This document shows positions 1 to 7,714 of a stretch of 62,047 bases of DNA, piece by piece. The DNA is from Aureimonas sp. AU22. Its GTDB lineage: Bacteria > Pseudomonadota > Alphaproteobacteria > Rhizobiales > Rhizobiaceae. Position numbers and translations under genes: made by a program. The stretch's first letter is position 1. Each line of letters begins with the position of its first letter. Location of the stretch: contig NZ_BBWJ01000003.1 of the NCBI RefSeq assembly GCF_001463745.1, positions 1 through 62,047 on the forward strand, read 5' to 3'. Under the pieces are notes generated by a model. It searched no databases and had not been told where the DNA came from. It saw only the letters and a list, made by a program, of their open reading frames with translations.

Positions 1-628
1 CCTCGCGGTCGCCCTCCACCGCCAGCATGCCGGCATCGATCAGCGCCTCGAGATCCTGCCCGCCGTAGATCGCGGCTGCGACGGCTCGCGGCTCGCCCGC
101 GAGCACGACGTCCGCTCCCTCAACCGATCCGGCATCGACCGTGATGCCACCCCCGTCGACGACCGCAAGAACCGTGTCGCGGCCGAGCCGGAAGCCGACG
201 CGTGCCGCATATCCTTTCGCGCGCGCTCCGTCGAACATGGTCCGCAGCGACAGCATGAGCGAGGCCGCCGAAAAGCTGGCGCCCGGATCGTGGAACGGCG
301 AGCGCGCGCCCCACCGCCCGACGACGCGGAAGATCGGCTCGGCCTCGTATCCCCATTCCGTCAACTCGTAGACCCGAGCGGCGGAGGGGGGCGGCAGTTC
401 CCGGCGGACGAGAACGCCCGTCTCCTCCAGCCATTCGAGGCGCTGTGTCAGGACATTGGCGCTGATGCCCGGCAGGCCGGCCCGCAAGTCGCTGAACCGG
501 CGGGGACCCGGCATCAGCTCGCGCATCACAAGAAGGGTCCATCGCTCGCCGAGGAGTTCGAGTGCATGAGCGGCCGCGCAGGCGTCGCGGTAGGGCCAGC
601 GGCGGTCGGCGACGGACGCGGAGGGCAT
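1..628 (-). CDS. HxlR-family winged-helix regulator, truncated by the window edge
   Basis: Read on the minus strand from the ATG at 628, the frame stays open to base 1, so the C-terminus lies outside the window. The first ~110 residues have the HxlR winged-helix pattern: a segment reading ELLGERWTLLVMREL, then GPRRFSDLRAGLPGISANVL, then a beta-wing and YELTEWG. About 90 further residues follow, rich in small hydrophobic strands (RLGRDTVLAVVDGGG), which resemble the SCP2-like C-terminal domain found in long HxlR proteins; that part is inference. HxlR proteins are DNA-binding dimers that often control a divergent neighbour. Here the neighbours are the VOC and DUF1428 genes across a 106-bp AT-rich gap, so they are the likely targets. 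The ligand is unknown. Confidence 0.85.
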   Translation of the reverse strand, partial: MPSASVADRRWPYRDACAAAHALELLGERWTLLVMRELMPGPRRFSDLRAGLPGISANVLTQRLEWLEETGVLVRRELPPPSAARVYELTEWGYEAEPIFRVVGRWGARSPFHDPGASFSAASLMLSLRTMFDGARAKGYAARVGFRLGRDTVLAVVDGGGITVDAGSVEGADVVLAGEPRAVAAAIYGGQDLEALIDAGMLAVEGDRE

Positions 629-629
629 T

Positions 630-675
630 CTAGTTATTTTTTCTGACTTCATGGTTGCAATTAATAACTCACTAG
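630..675. promoter_or_regulatory. Putative operator/promoter between the HxlR gene and the VOC gene
   Basis: This is an AT-rich island in GC-rich surroundings. AGTTATT at 632-638 is repeated inverted as AATAACT at 663-669, and the dyad extends imperfectly to CTAG on both sides. It lies in the 106-bp gap between the two divergent start codons, where an HxlR operator and two promoters would be expected. No protection or expression data can be seen from sequence, so the operator role is inferred. Confidence 0.35.
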
Positions 676-734
676 GTCAGGCTGGGTCAATCGAAACCGC
701 ATCGAGGGGATGCGGTCAGCCACGGAGCCGAGCC

Positions 735-1163
735 ATGTCCACCCTGATCTTCGTCAACCTTCCGGTGAGCGACCTCGACCGCGCCGTCGCCTTCTACGAA
801 GCGATCGGGGGCCGGAAGAACCCGCAGTTCTCCGACGACACGGCCGCCTGCATCGTCGTGTCCGAGACGATCCACGTCATGCTCCTGACGCACGCGAAGT
901 TCATGCAGTTCTCGCCCCGCCCGATCGCCGATGTCCGAAGCGCGGTGCAGGCGCTGTTCTGCCTGTCGGCGGACAGCCGCGAGGCGGTGGACGCGCTGGT
1001 CGGCAAGGTGGACGCGGCCGGAGGCAAGGCGGATCCGACCCCGGCGGACGACTACGGCTTCATGTACGGCCGCTCCTACGAGGATCCCGACGGCCATCTC
1101 TGGCAGGTTATGTGGATGGACGTCGCCGCCATGCCCGCGAAACCCGAGATGGCCTCAGCCTGA
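735..1163 (+). CDS. VOC-family (glyoxalase/bleomycin resistance-like) protein
   Basis: This 142-residue protein begins STLIFVNLPVSDLDRAVAFYEAIG, the beta-alpha-beta opening of the vicinal oxygen chelate fold. It ends with the second half-repeat around GRSYEDPDGHLWQVMWMD, where the E/D-P-D-G-H-x-W motif is usual for this fold. Members are metal-dependent lyases, dioxygenases or resistance proteins; the substrate cannot be told here. I chose the ATG at 735 because the VOC domain starts immediately there; the longer frame from 651 adds unrelated residues. The gene is 30 nt upstream of the DUF1428 gene and probably co-transcribed with it, under the divergent HxlR regulator. Confidence 0.88.
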   Translation: MSTLIFVNLPVSDLDRAVAFYEAIGGRKNPQFSDDTAACIVVSETIHVMLLTHAKFMQFSPRPIADVRSAVQALFCLSADSREAVDALVGKVDAAGGKADPTPADDYGFMYGRSYEDPDGHLWQVMWMDVAAMPAKPEMASA

Positions 1164-1193
1164 CGCCGCGCCATCCGACGAGAGGAGACCATC

Positions 1194-1553
1194 ATGGCCT
1201 ATGTCGAGGGATTCCTGGTTCCGGTTCCGGAAGCCAACCGCCAAGCCTATCTGGAGCTCGCCGCCCGCGCCGCGCCGCTGTTTCGCGAGTACGGCGCGCT
1301 GGAGGTCGTCGAATGCTGGGGTGCCGACATTCCGGACGGAAAGGTGACGGACTTCCGCCGTGCCGTGAAGGCGGAAGCGGGCGAGACCGTGGTCTTCTCC
1401 TGGATCATCTATCCATCCAAATCGGTGCGCGACGAGGCCGTGGAGAAGGTCTTCAAGGACCCGCGCATGGATATGGACGAGGCGACGATGCCGTTCTCCG
1501 GCCAGCGCATGGTCTTCGGCGGGTTCGACATGATCCTGAAGGACGCGGGCTGA
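1194..1553 (+). CDS. DUF1428 family protein
   Basis: The 119-residue product starts MAYVEGFLVPVP and carries ALEVVECWGADIPDGKVTDF, ETVVFSWIIYPSK and MPFSGQRMVFGGFD, which together are the recognisable DUF1428 signature (a small dimeric ferredoxin-like alpha/beta-barrel family; E. coli YbaA is a relative). No biochemical role is established. A good ribosome site (GAGGAGA) precedes the ATG. It follows the VOC gene closely and ends 4 nt before the convergent exoL stop, so the two transcripts meet tail to tail with no separate terminator. Confidence 0.88.
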   Translation: MAYVEGFLVPVPEANRQAYLELAARAAPLFREYGALEVVECWGADIPDGKVTDFRRAVKAEAGETVVFSWIIYPSKSVRDEAVEKVFKDPRMDMDEATMPFSGQRMVFGGFDMILKDAG

Positions 1554-1557
1554 CGGC

Positions 1558-2589
1558 TCAGTCTCCCTCGTCCTCGTAGCCGACGAGGTGCAGCGGTCGG
1601 GCGCGCACGCCCTTCAGCGCGCACCAGCGCACGAGCGCTTCCTCGCGCCCGTGCGTCACCCAGACCTCCTGCGGCGCGATCTCGGCGATGGTCTCGACGA
1701 GCTCGTCCCAGTCGCAATGGTCCGACAGGATCAGCGGCAGTTCGACGCCGCGCTGGCGCGCCCGTCCGCGCACCCGCATCCAGCCGGACGCGAAGCACGA
1801 GACCGGATCGGGAAAGCGCCGGGCCCACTTGTCGGCGAAGGCGGAAGGCGGACCGACGATGACGGCCCCGGCGAACTCCGCCTTGGCGGCCCCTTCGGCG
1901 TCCTTGCCGCGCGCGATCGTGGCCGGGCGCAGCTCGCCGAGATCGATGCCCTCATCCTGATAGAACTCGCAGAGCCGCTTCAGCGCGCCGTGGATGTAGA
2001 TCGGCTCGCCGTAGCCTTCCTCCCGCAGCATGCGGATGACGCGCTGCGCCTTGCCGAGCGCATAGGCGCCAACGAGATGGGCGCGCTCGGGAAACTGCTT
2101 TGTCGAGGCGATCAGCTTGCGCACTTCGCCCCGCGAATCGGGATGCCGGAAGACGGGAAGCGCGAATGTCGCCTCCGTGATGAAGACGTCGCAGGGCACC
2201 GGCTCGAAGGGCTCGGCGGTCGGGTCCTCGCGCCGCTTGTAGTCGCCCGAGGCCACGATCCGCATGCCGCCCCATTCGACGAGGATTTGCGCGGAGCCCA
2301 GCACGTGCCCCGCCGGATGGAACGACACCGTCACGCCGTTGATGGCGATCGGCTTGCCCCAGTCGGCCACCTGGCGGCTCGCCGCGAAATCCTCGCCGTA
2401 GCGCAGCGCCATGATGGCGAGCGTGCGGCGGGTGGCCAGGACCTTTTCGTTGCCCGGCCGCGCGTGGTCGGCGTGGCCATGGGTGACGAGCGCCTGGCTC
2501 ACCGGCCGCACCGGGTCGATGTAGAAATCGCCGGGCGGGCAGTAGAGCCCTTTGGGGGTCGGGCGGAGAAGGTCTTCGAAGCGCGCCAT
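1558..2589 (-). CDS. Ligase-associated DNA exonuclease (MBL-fold, ExoL type)
   Basis: This 343-residue metallo-beta-lactamase-fold nuclease has the metal site THGHADH at residues 36-42 (H37, H39, D41, H42) and a late histidine motif in LILSDHCDWDEL. The N-terminus (LLRPTPKGLYCPPGDFYIDPVRPV) is typical of the ligase-associated exonuclease family, related to SNM1/CPSF-type nucleases and usually encoded with an ATP-dependent DNA ligase, the DEXH helicase and PdeM. In this window the helicase starts 2 kb away and pdeM is at 13.3 kb, but no ATP-dependent ligase is present. The gene is divergent from the TPR-methyltransferase. The role in DNA-damage processing is from family knowledge. Confidence 0.87.
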   Translation of the reverse strand: MARFEDLLRPTPKGLYCPPGDFYIDPVRPVSQALVTHGHADHARPGNEKVLATRRTLAIMALRYGEDFAASRQVADWGKPIAINGVTVSFHPAGHVLGSAQILVEWGGMRIVASGDYKRREDPTAEPFEPVPCDVFITEATFALPVFRHPDSRGEVRKLIASTKQFPERAHLVGAYALGKAQRVIRMLREEGYGEPIYIHGALKRLCEFYQDEGIDLGELRPATIARGKDAEGAAKAEFAGAVIVGPPSAFADKWARRFPDPVSCFASGWMRVRGRARQRGVELPLILSDHCDWDELVETIAEIAPQEVWVTHGREEALVRWCALKGVRARPLHLVGYEDEGD

Positions 2590-2656
2590 GACGTCTCGAG
2601 ATAGCGCCCTCGAACGCTCGCGAAAGCCCTTGCGCCAAAGGGCCCCGCCCCCGCAT

Positions 2657-3601
2657 ATGCGCGAGCCCCTCCATGGAACGCCGCCCTTGCGCCCAAGCCT
2701 TCACCGATCCGGCGACGACCTCGCCGACCGCCGCGCGGAATATGCGGAGGCCTATGCCAGGGCGGGCGACCATGCCGCCGCCGCCGACCTTATGGCGCAG
2801 GCCATGGAGCGCGCGCCGGACTGGTTGCTGGGGCGGGTGCGCTGGGGCGAGTTCCTGGCCGATGCCGGCGAGGCGGACGCCGCCGGCGCGGTATTCCGAC
2901 AGGCTCTTCGCCAGGACGAGGCGGACCCCTACGGCGCGCGGCTGAAGCTAGCGCGCCTCGGCGCCGAGCCGGTGCCCGATGCGCCCTCGCCGTCGTTCGT
3001 CGCCGGCCTGTTCGACCAGTATGCCGACGGCTTCGAGGACGCGCTGGTGCGCCGTCTGGACTACCGCGTGCCGGATCTCCTCATGGCGCTGCTGCAGGAG
3101 GCTGCGCCCGAGGCGCGTTTTGCCGCCGCTCTCGATCTCGGCTGCGGCACAGGGCTGATGGGCGAGCGCTTGAAGCCGATCTGCCACCGGCTGGACGGCA
3201 TCGACCTGTCGGCCGGCATGCTCGACAAGGCGCGCCGCAAGCGCCTCTACGATACACTGCACGAGGGGGACATCCTCGCGGCCCCACGCCTTCCCGCCGG
3301 GGCCTACGATCTGGTGACGGCCGCCGACGTCCTCACCTATCTCGGCGACTTGAGGCCCGTCTTCGCCCATGCGGCGTCCCTCCAGGGGCCGGGCAGCTGG
3401 CTCGCCTTCTCCACCGAGCTGGCAAGCGGCACGGACGGCTTCGTGCTTCGGCCGTCGCTCCGCTATGCCCACGCGCCGACCTACCTCGACGCAGCCCTCG
3501 CAGGGGCCGGGTATGCGATCGTGTCGCAAACGGCCGGAACGCTGCGCCGCGACCGCGGCGAGGCGATCGCCGGCACGCTGACCATCGCACGGCTGACGTG
3601 A
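2657..3601 (+). CDS. TPR-containing class I SAM-dependent methyltransferase
   Basis: The 314-residue protein has two tetratricopeptide-like helical pairs at about residues 25-95 (AYARAGDHAAAADLMAQAM, then GEADAAGAVFRQALRQ). A Rossmann methyltransferase domain follows with the SAM motif ALDLGCGTGLMG at about 158-169 and DLVTAADVLTYLGDL as motif IV. The linker PSFVAGLFDQYADGFEDALVRRLDYRVP is characteristic of this rhizobial TPR-methyltransferase family. The substrate is unknown. The ATG at 2657 was chosen because upstream residues overlap exoL on the opposite strand and look unrelated. The stop overlaps the YitT GTG start by 4 nt (GTGA), so the two are probably translationally coupled. Confidence 0.85.
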   Translation: MREPLHGTPPLRPSLHRSGDDLADRRAEYAEAYARAGDHAAAADLMAQAMERAPDWLLGRVRWGEFLADAGEADAAGAVFRQALRQDEADPYGARLKLARLGAEPVPDAPSPSFVAGLFDQYADGFEDALVRRLDYRVPDLLMALLQEAAPEARFAAALDLGCGTGLMGERLKPICHRLDGIDLSAGMLDKARRKRLYDTLHEGDILAAPRLPAGAYDLVTAADVLTYLGDLRPVFAHAASLQGPGSWLAFSTELASGTDGFVLRPSLRYAHAPTYLDAALAGAGYAIVSQTAGTLRRDRGEAIAGTLTIARLT

Positions 3602-4368
3602 GCGACGACATGGCTCCCATGCGAAAGCGGCGCTGGTCGACGCACGGCGGATGGATACTCTCCCGGCTTCGAGGCCAGCGGAGTGCGGGTTTGAGCGCCA
3701 CCGAACTCACCGAAGACCGCCGCGAGCGCGAGACCACGCGCCGCGCCCACCGCTTCGGCTCCTGGGCCGCGACGGCGACGCGCCACAGCCCCTGGGAGGA
3801 CGCGCTCGGCGTGATCGCCGGCGTCACCCTGACGGCCACCGGCATCGCCATCCTCGGCTCGCTCGGCTTCCTCACCGGCGGCATGGCGGGCCTCGCGTTC
3901 GTGGTTCACTACCTCACCGGCTGGAACTTCGGCCTCGTCTTCTTCGTCGCCAACCTGCCCTTCTATGCGCTGGCGATCGGGCGCATGGGCCGCGCGTTCA
4001 CGATCAAGACGGCGTTCGCCGTGGCGCTCCTGTCGCTGATGACGGCCTTCAGCGGCGAGGTCCTGCGCTTCTCCTATGTCGACCCGCTGCTCGGCGCCTG
4101 CCTCGGCGGTTTGATGCTCGGCTTCGGCCTGCTTGCCCTCTTCCGCCACCGCGCCTCGGCGGGGGGCGTCGGCATCCTCGCCGTCTACCTGCAGGACCGC
4201 TTCGGCTGGCGCGCAGGCCTGACGCAGCTCGGCGTCGACCTCCTGGTGCTGGTGACGGCGTTTGCCGCGGTGTCGCCGACGGCCGTGACCTACTCCGTAC
4301 TGGGCGCGCTGGTGCTGAACCTCTTCCTTGCGATCAACCACCGCACCGACCGCTATCTCGCCGTTTAG
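3598..4368 (+). CDS. YitT-family (DUF161) integral membrane protein
   Basis: This 256-residue protein has a ~60-residue charged N-terminal tail and then about five or six hydrophobic segments: GVIAGVTLTATGIAILGSLG, MAGLAFVVHYLTG, LVFFVANLPFYALAIG, a helix at AFAVALLSLMTAFSG, LLGACLGGLMLGFGLLALF and LLVLVTAFAAVSPTAVTYSVLGALVLNLF. G-F-L-T-G-G-M-A-G-L-A and ASAGGVGILAVYLQDRFGWRAG match the YitT family. Transport substrate and function are unknown. The GTG start at 3598 overlaps the methyltransferase stop; a shorter start near 3690 would drop part of the tail. Its TAG stop lies inside the left arm of the inverted repeat listed at 4367. Confidence 0.82.
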   Translation: MSDDMAPMRKRRWSTHGGWILSRLRGQRSAGLSATELTEDRRERETTRRAHRFGSWAATATRHSPWEDALGVIAGVTLTATGIAILGSLGFLTGGMAGLAFVVHYLTGWNFGLVFFVANLPFYALAIGRMGRAFTIKTAFAVALLSLMTAFSGEVLRFSYVDPLLGACLGGLMLGFGLLALFRHRASAGGVGILAVYLQDRFGWRAGLTQLGVDLLVLVTAFAAVSPTAVTYSVLGALVLNLFLAINHRTDRYLAV

Positions 4369-4531
4369 GAGCGGGTTTGCCCATTCGGCTGGGCATCTCA
4401 CCGGTCCTTTTTCACGGTCGGCACGTCGGCGATACTCGCCGATGCCCCCGGCATCGACTGCGTTCGTCTCCTCCCGAACCGCGAAAAATTCCTCGGCGAT
4501 CCGCTCCCGCTGAATGAGCAAACCCGCTCCT
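4367..4531. repeat. Perfect 14-bp inverted repeat flanking the gap before lhr
   Basis: AGGAGCGGGTTTGC at 4367-4380 recurs as its exact complement GCAAACCCGCTCCT at 4518-4531. The arms bracket 137 bp that contain copy A of the 84-bp dispersed repeat and almost fill the gap between the YitT stop and the lhr start. The arrangement could be a small non-autonomous element or a long hairpin in the transcript. No target-site duplication is obvious. Confidence 0.5.
4426..4509 (+). repeat. Dispersed 84-bp intergenic repeat, copy A
   Basis: This stretch aligns without gaps to the reverse complement of 13012-13095. The core is the most conserved part: GCCGATGCC, one variable base, CCGGCATCGACTGCGTTCG, with one mismatch over about 29 bp. 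The outer parts are more diverged (roughly three quarters identical by eye). The core contains the dyad GATGCC/GGCATC. Both copies lie between genes, so this is probably an extragenic palindromic-type repeat. Confidence 0.6.
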
Positions 4532-4571
4532 CAGCCTTGGCGAAAGGGCTCCGCGGCCTTACCTCCCCGGG

Positions 4572-7133
4572 GTGACAGCGCCGCTCTTCGCCCCGCCCGC
4601 CGCATTGCCCGGCTTCGACCTGCCCGAGCCCTTCCTGCGCTGGTTCGCGGAGAAGGGCTGGTCGCCGCGTCCGCACCAGCTCGACCTCCTCCAGCGCGCG
4701 GAGAACGGCGCTTCGGTCCTGCTGATCGCGCCGACCGGCGCCGGCAAGACGCTGGCGGGGTTCCTGCCATCGCTGGTGGATCTCTCGCGGCGCAAGAAGC
4801 GCAAGCCCGGCACGCGGCCGCCCGGCATCCACACGCTCTACATTTCGCCCCTGAAGGCGCTCGCCACCGACATCCGGCGCAATCTGGAGAAGCCCGTCGA
4901 GGAGATCGGCCTTCCCATCACGCTGGAAGCGCGCACCGGCGACACCTCGCAGTCCAAACGCCAGCGCCAGAAGCTGAAGCCCCCGGACATCCTGCTGACG
5001 ACGCCCGAGCAGCTGGCGCTCCTGATCTCGTCGCCGGATGCTGACAGCTTCTTCTCCGACCTCCGCTACGTCATCTTCGACGAGCTGCATTCGCTCGTCG
5101 CCTCCAAGCGCGGCCACCTCCTGGCGCTCGGCCTTGCCCGCCTGCGGCGCTTGCGTCCGGCGATCCAGACGATCGGCCTGTCGGCCACGGTGACCGACCC
5201 GGACGAGCTGCGCGAATGGCTGGTGGCGCAGGAGCCGGACTCCTATCCGGCGTCCGATCTCATCGTGGTGGACGGCGGCGCCAAGCCCGAGATCACCATC
5301 CTGAAATCGCGCGAGCGCGTGCCCTGGCAGGGCCACATGGCGCGCTACGCGATGCCCGAGATCTACGAGGCGATCAAGGCGCACAAGACGACCCTCCTTT
5401 TCGTCAACACGCGCTCGCAGGCCGAGCTGCTGTTCCAGGAGCTCTGGCGCATCAACGAGGAAACGCTCCCGATCGCGCTCCATCACGGCTCGCTCGACGT
5501 CGCGCAGCGTCGGCGCGTGGAAGCGGCGATGGCGGCGAACGAGTTGCGCGCCGTGGTCGCGACCTCCACCCTCGATCTCGGCATCGACTGGGGCGATGTC
5601 GATCTCGTGGTGCATGTCGGCGCGCCGAAGGGCGCCTCGCGCCTCGCCCAGCGCATCGGGCGCGCCAACCACCGGATGGACGAGCCGTCCCGCGCCATCC
5701 TCGTGCCGGCCAACCGGTTCGAGGTGATGGAGTGCCAGGCGGCGCTCGACGCCAACTATCTCGGCGCACAGGACTCGCCGCCGATGCGCGAGGGCTGCCT
5801 CGACGTCCTCGCCCAGCACGTCCTCGGCATGGCCTGCGCCGCGCCGTTCCGATCCGAAGACCTTTACGCCGAGGTGACGACGGCTTCGCCCTATCGCGAT
5901 CTCGACCGCGACACGTTCGACCGCGTGGTGGATTTCGTCGCGACCGGCGGCTACTCGCTCAAGGTCTACGACCGCTACGCCAAGATCCGCCTGACCGAGG
6001 ACGGCACGTGGCGGGTGACGCATCCGTCCGTGGTCCAGGGCTACCGGATGAACGCCGGCACGATCATCGAGTCGGAAAGCCTCCTCGTGCGCCTCATCCG
6101 CGCCAAGACCAAGAGCGGCATGGCGCGCGGCGGGCCGGTGCTCGGCAAGATCGAGGAGAACTTCCTCGAGACGCTCGCCGTCGGCGACACGTTCCTGTTC
6201 TCCGGCCAGGTGCTGAAGTTCGAGGGCATCCACGAAATGGAATGCCTCGTCACCAAGACGCGGGACGACGAGGCCAAGGTCCCCTATTACGGCGGCCAGA
6301 AGTTCCCGCTCACCACCTTCCTCGCCGCCAAGGTGCGCGAGATGCTGGCCGACCCCACGCAATGGGGCGCCCTGCCCTCCCAGGTCGGCGAGTGGCTGGC
6401 GATCCAACGCGCTAAGAGCGCCATTCCCGGCCCGAACGACCTTCTGATCGAGACCTTTCCGAACGGCAACCGCTTCTTCATGGTGGCCTATCCGTTCGAG
6501 GGCCGCCTCGCCCACCAGACGCTAGGCATGCTGCTCACGCGCCGGCTGGAGCGCGCACGCGCCAAACCCCTCGGCTTCGTCGCGACTGACTACGCGCTCT
6601 CGATCTGGGGCCGTGCCGACCTCGGCGAGATGATCTCGTCCGGCAAGCTTTCGCTCGAGGAGCTCTTCGACGAGGACATGCTGGGCGACGACCTCGAAGC
6701 CTGGATGGCCGATTCATGGCTCCTCAAGCGCACCTTCCGCCAGTGCGCCGTGATCGCCGGCCTCGTGATGAAGCGCCAGCCGGGGCGCGAGAAGACGGGG
6801 CGGCAGATGACGGTCTCCTCCGACCTCGTCTACGACGTCCTGCGTGCGCACGAGCCCGACCACATCCTCCTGCGCGCCACCTGGGCCGACGCGGCGACGG
6901 GCCTCCTCGACGTGAAGCGCGTCTCCGACCTCCTCGCCCGCATCAAGCGCCACATCCTGCACAAGAACCTCGACGAGATCTCGCCCCTCGCCGTGCCCAT
7001 CATGCTGGAGGCCGGCCGCGAGCGCATCGAGGGTGAAGCGCGCGACGACCTCCTCGCCGAGGCGATGGAGGAGGAACTGATCATCAAGGCGCTGGGCGAG
7101 ATGACGGACTTCCGGTCGAACTATTTACGATGA
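4572..7133 (+). CDS. Ligase-associated DEXH-box DNA helicase (Lhr-type)
   Basis: An 853-residue SF2 helicase. Motif I is IAPTGAGKTLAGF (P-loop at about 52-61), motif II is the DELH box at 170-173, motif III is GLSATVTDP, and domain 2 carries TLLFVNTRSQAELLF, VVATSTLDLGIDWGDVDLVVHVGAPKG and QRIGRANHR. A winged-helix and Lhr-specific C-terminal region complete it; the total is shorter than E. coli Lhr (~1500), matching the ligase-associated short form. The family is a 3'-5' ATP-dependent translocase for RNA:DNA hybrid or nicked substrates. The GTG at 4572 follows a purine-rich stretch and precedes the conserved N-terminal LP-FLRWFAEKGWSPRPHQLDLL. Its usual partners exoL and pdeM are nearby but not adjacent. 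Confidence 0.93.
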   Translation: MTAPLFAPPAALPGFDLPEPFLRWFAEKGWSPRPHQLDLLQRAENGASVLLIAPTGAGKTLAGFLPSLVDLSRRKKRKPGTRPPGIHTLYISPLKALATDIRRNLEKPVEEIGLPITLEARTGDTSQSKRQRQKLKPPDILLTTPEQLALLISSPDADSFFSDLRYVIFDELHSLVASKRGHLLALGLARLRRLRPAIQTIGLSATVTDPDELREWLVAQEPDSYPASDLIVVDGGAKPEITILKSRERVPWQGHMARYAMPEIYEAIKAHKTTLLFVNTRSQAELLFQELWRINEETLPIALHHGSLDVAQRRRVEAAMAANELRAVVATSTLDLGIDWGDVDLVVHVGAPKGASRLAQRIGRANHRMDEPSRAILVPANRFEVMECQAALDANYLGAQDSPPMREGCLDVLAQHVLGMACAAPFRSEDLYAEVTTASPYRDLDRDTFDRVVDFVATGGYSLKVYDRYAKIRLTEDGTWRVTHPSVVQGYRMNAGTIIESESLLVRLIRAKTKSGMARGGPVLGKIEENFLETLAVGDTFLFSGQVLKFEGIHEMECLVTKTRDDEAKVPYYGGQKFPLTTFLAAKVREMLADPTQWGALPSQVGEWLAIQRAKSAIPGPNDLLIETFPNGNRFFMVAYPFEGRLAHQTLGMLLTRRLERARAKPLGFVATDYALSIWGRADLGEMISSGKLSLEELFDEDMLGDDLEAWMADSWLLKRTFRQCAVIAGLVMKRQPGREKTGRQMTVSSDLVYDVLRAHEPDHILLRATWADAATGLLDVKRVSDLLARIKRHILHKNLDEISPLAVPIMLEAGRERIEGEARDDLLAEAMEEELIIKALGEMTDFRSNYLR

Positions 7134-7256
7134 TGGGATGGCGAAGTTGGGCGGAAAGCGTCCTGTCCGCTTTGTAGCGAATGATGACGGAAGCGGCCTG
7201 CAAGCGGGACATCGGCAGATGAGGCCAAGCCGTTCGCGGCCGGGTGAGCCGCCTTT

Positions 7257-7643
7257 CTACCGCGGCAAGAGTTGCCCTTCGTATTTCAACGACCATTCCC
7301 GCAAGGTCTCGAATGTCGGCATGAGGTCGATCCCGGCCTGCGAGAGTTCATACTCGACGCGGGGTGGGATCTCGGCAAACGCTGTGCGGATGACGATGCC
7401 GTTGGCCGCAAGGTCTCGGAGCTGCTCCGTCAGCATGTGCTGGGTGATGCCCGGCAACAGACGACGCAGCTCGCCGAACCGCCTCGGGCCTGCCACGAGG
7501 CTGCACACGATCTCGATCTTCCACTTGCCCGTGATCGCCTGGATGGCGCGCTGGAACCGCATGACGTCGATCGGCTCGGGTCCCGTGCAGTCGTCGCAGT
7601 CGGTGCCGTATTTGCGGGGACTGACGATGGTCTGGTTTTCCAT
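7257..7643 (-). CDS. HxlR-family regulator with an N-terminal CxxC
   Basis: A 128-residue HxlR winged-helix protein: AITGKWKIEIVCSLVAGPRRFGELRRLLPGI is the recognition core, followed by RDLAANGIVIRTAF and YELSQAGIDLMPTFETLREW. C16 and C19 (C-D-D-C) lie just before the helix-turn-helix; N-terminal cysteines in this family (YodB, HypR, QorR) sense quinones, aldehydes or disulfide stress, so a redox or electrophile sensor is plausible but unproven. The gene is divergent from an NAD(P)-dependent SDR 71 bp away, the classic regulator-target layout. It ends 123 bp from the lhr stop and faces it tail to tail. Confidence 0.9.
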   Translation of the reverse strand: MENQTIVSPRKYGTDCDDCTGPEPIDVMRFQRAIQAITGKWKIEIVCSLVAGPRRFGELRRLLPGITQHMLTEQLRDLAANGIVIRTAFAEIPPRVEYELSQAGIDLMPTFETLREWSLKYEGQLLPR

Positions 7644-7714
7644 CCTAGGTCCGAGAATCCATCCTGGTTGATCTTCGTCATCTTAGCGGATTTCTTCGCC
7701 TCGAAGGAGATCCC

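Noticed and set aside
4398-6515. Minus-strand open frame of about 705 codons
   Set aside because: Antisense to the lhr helicase, whose motifs are all intact.
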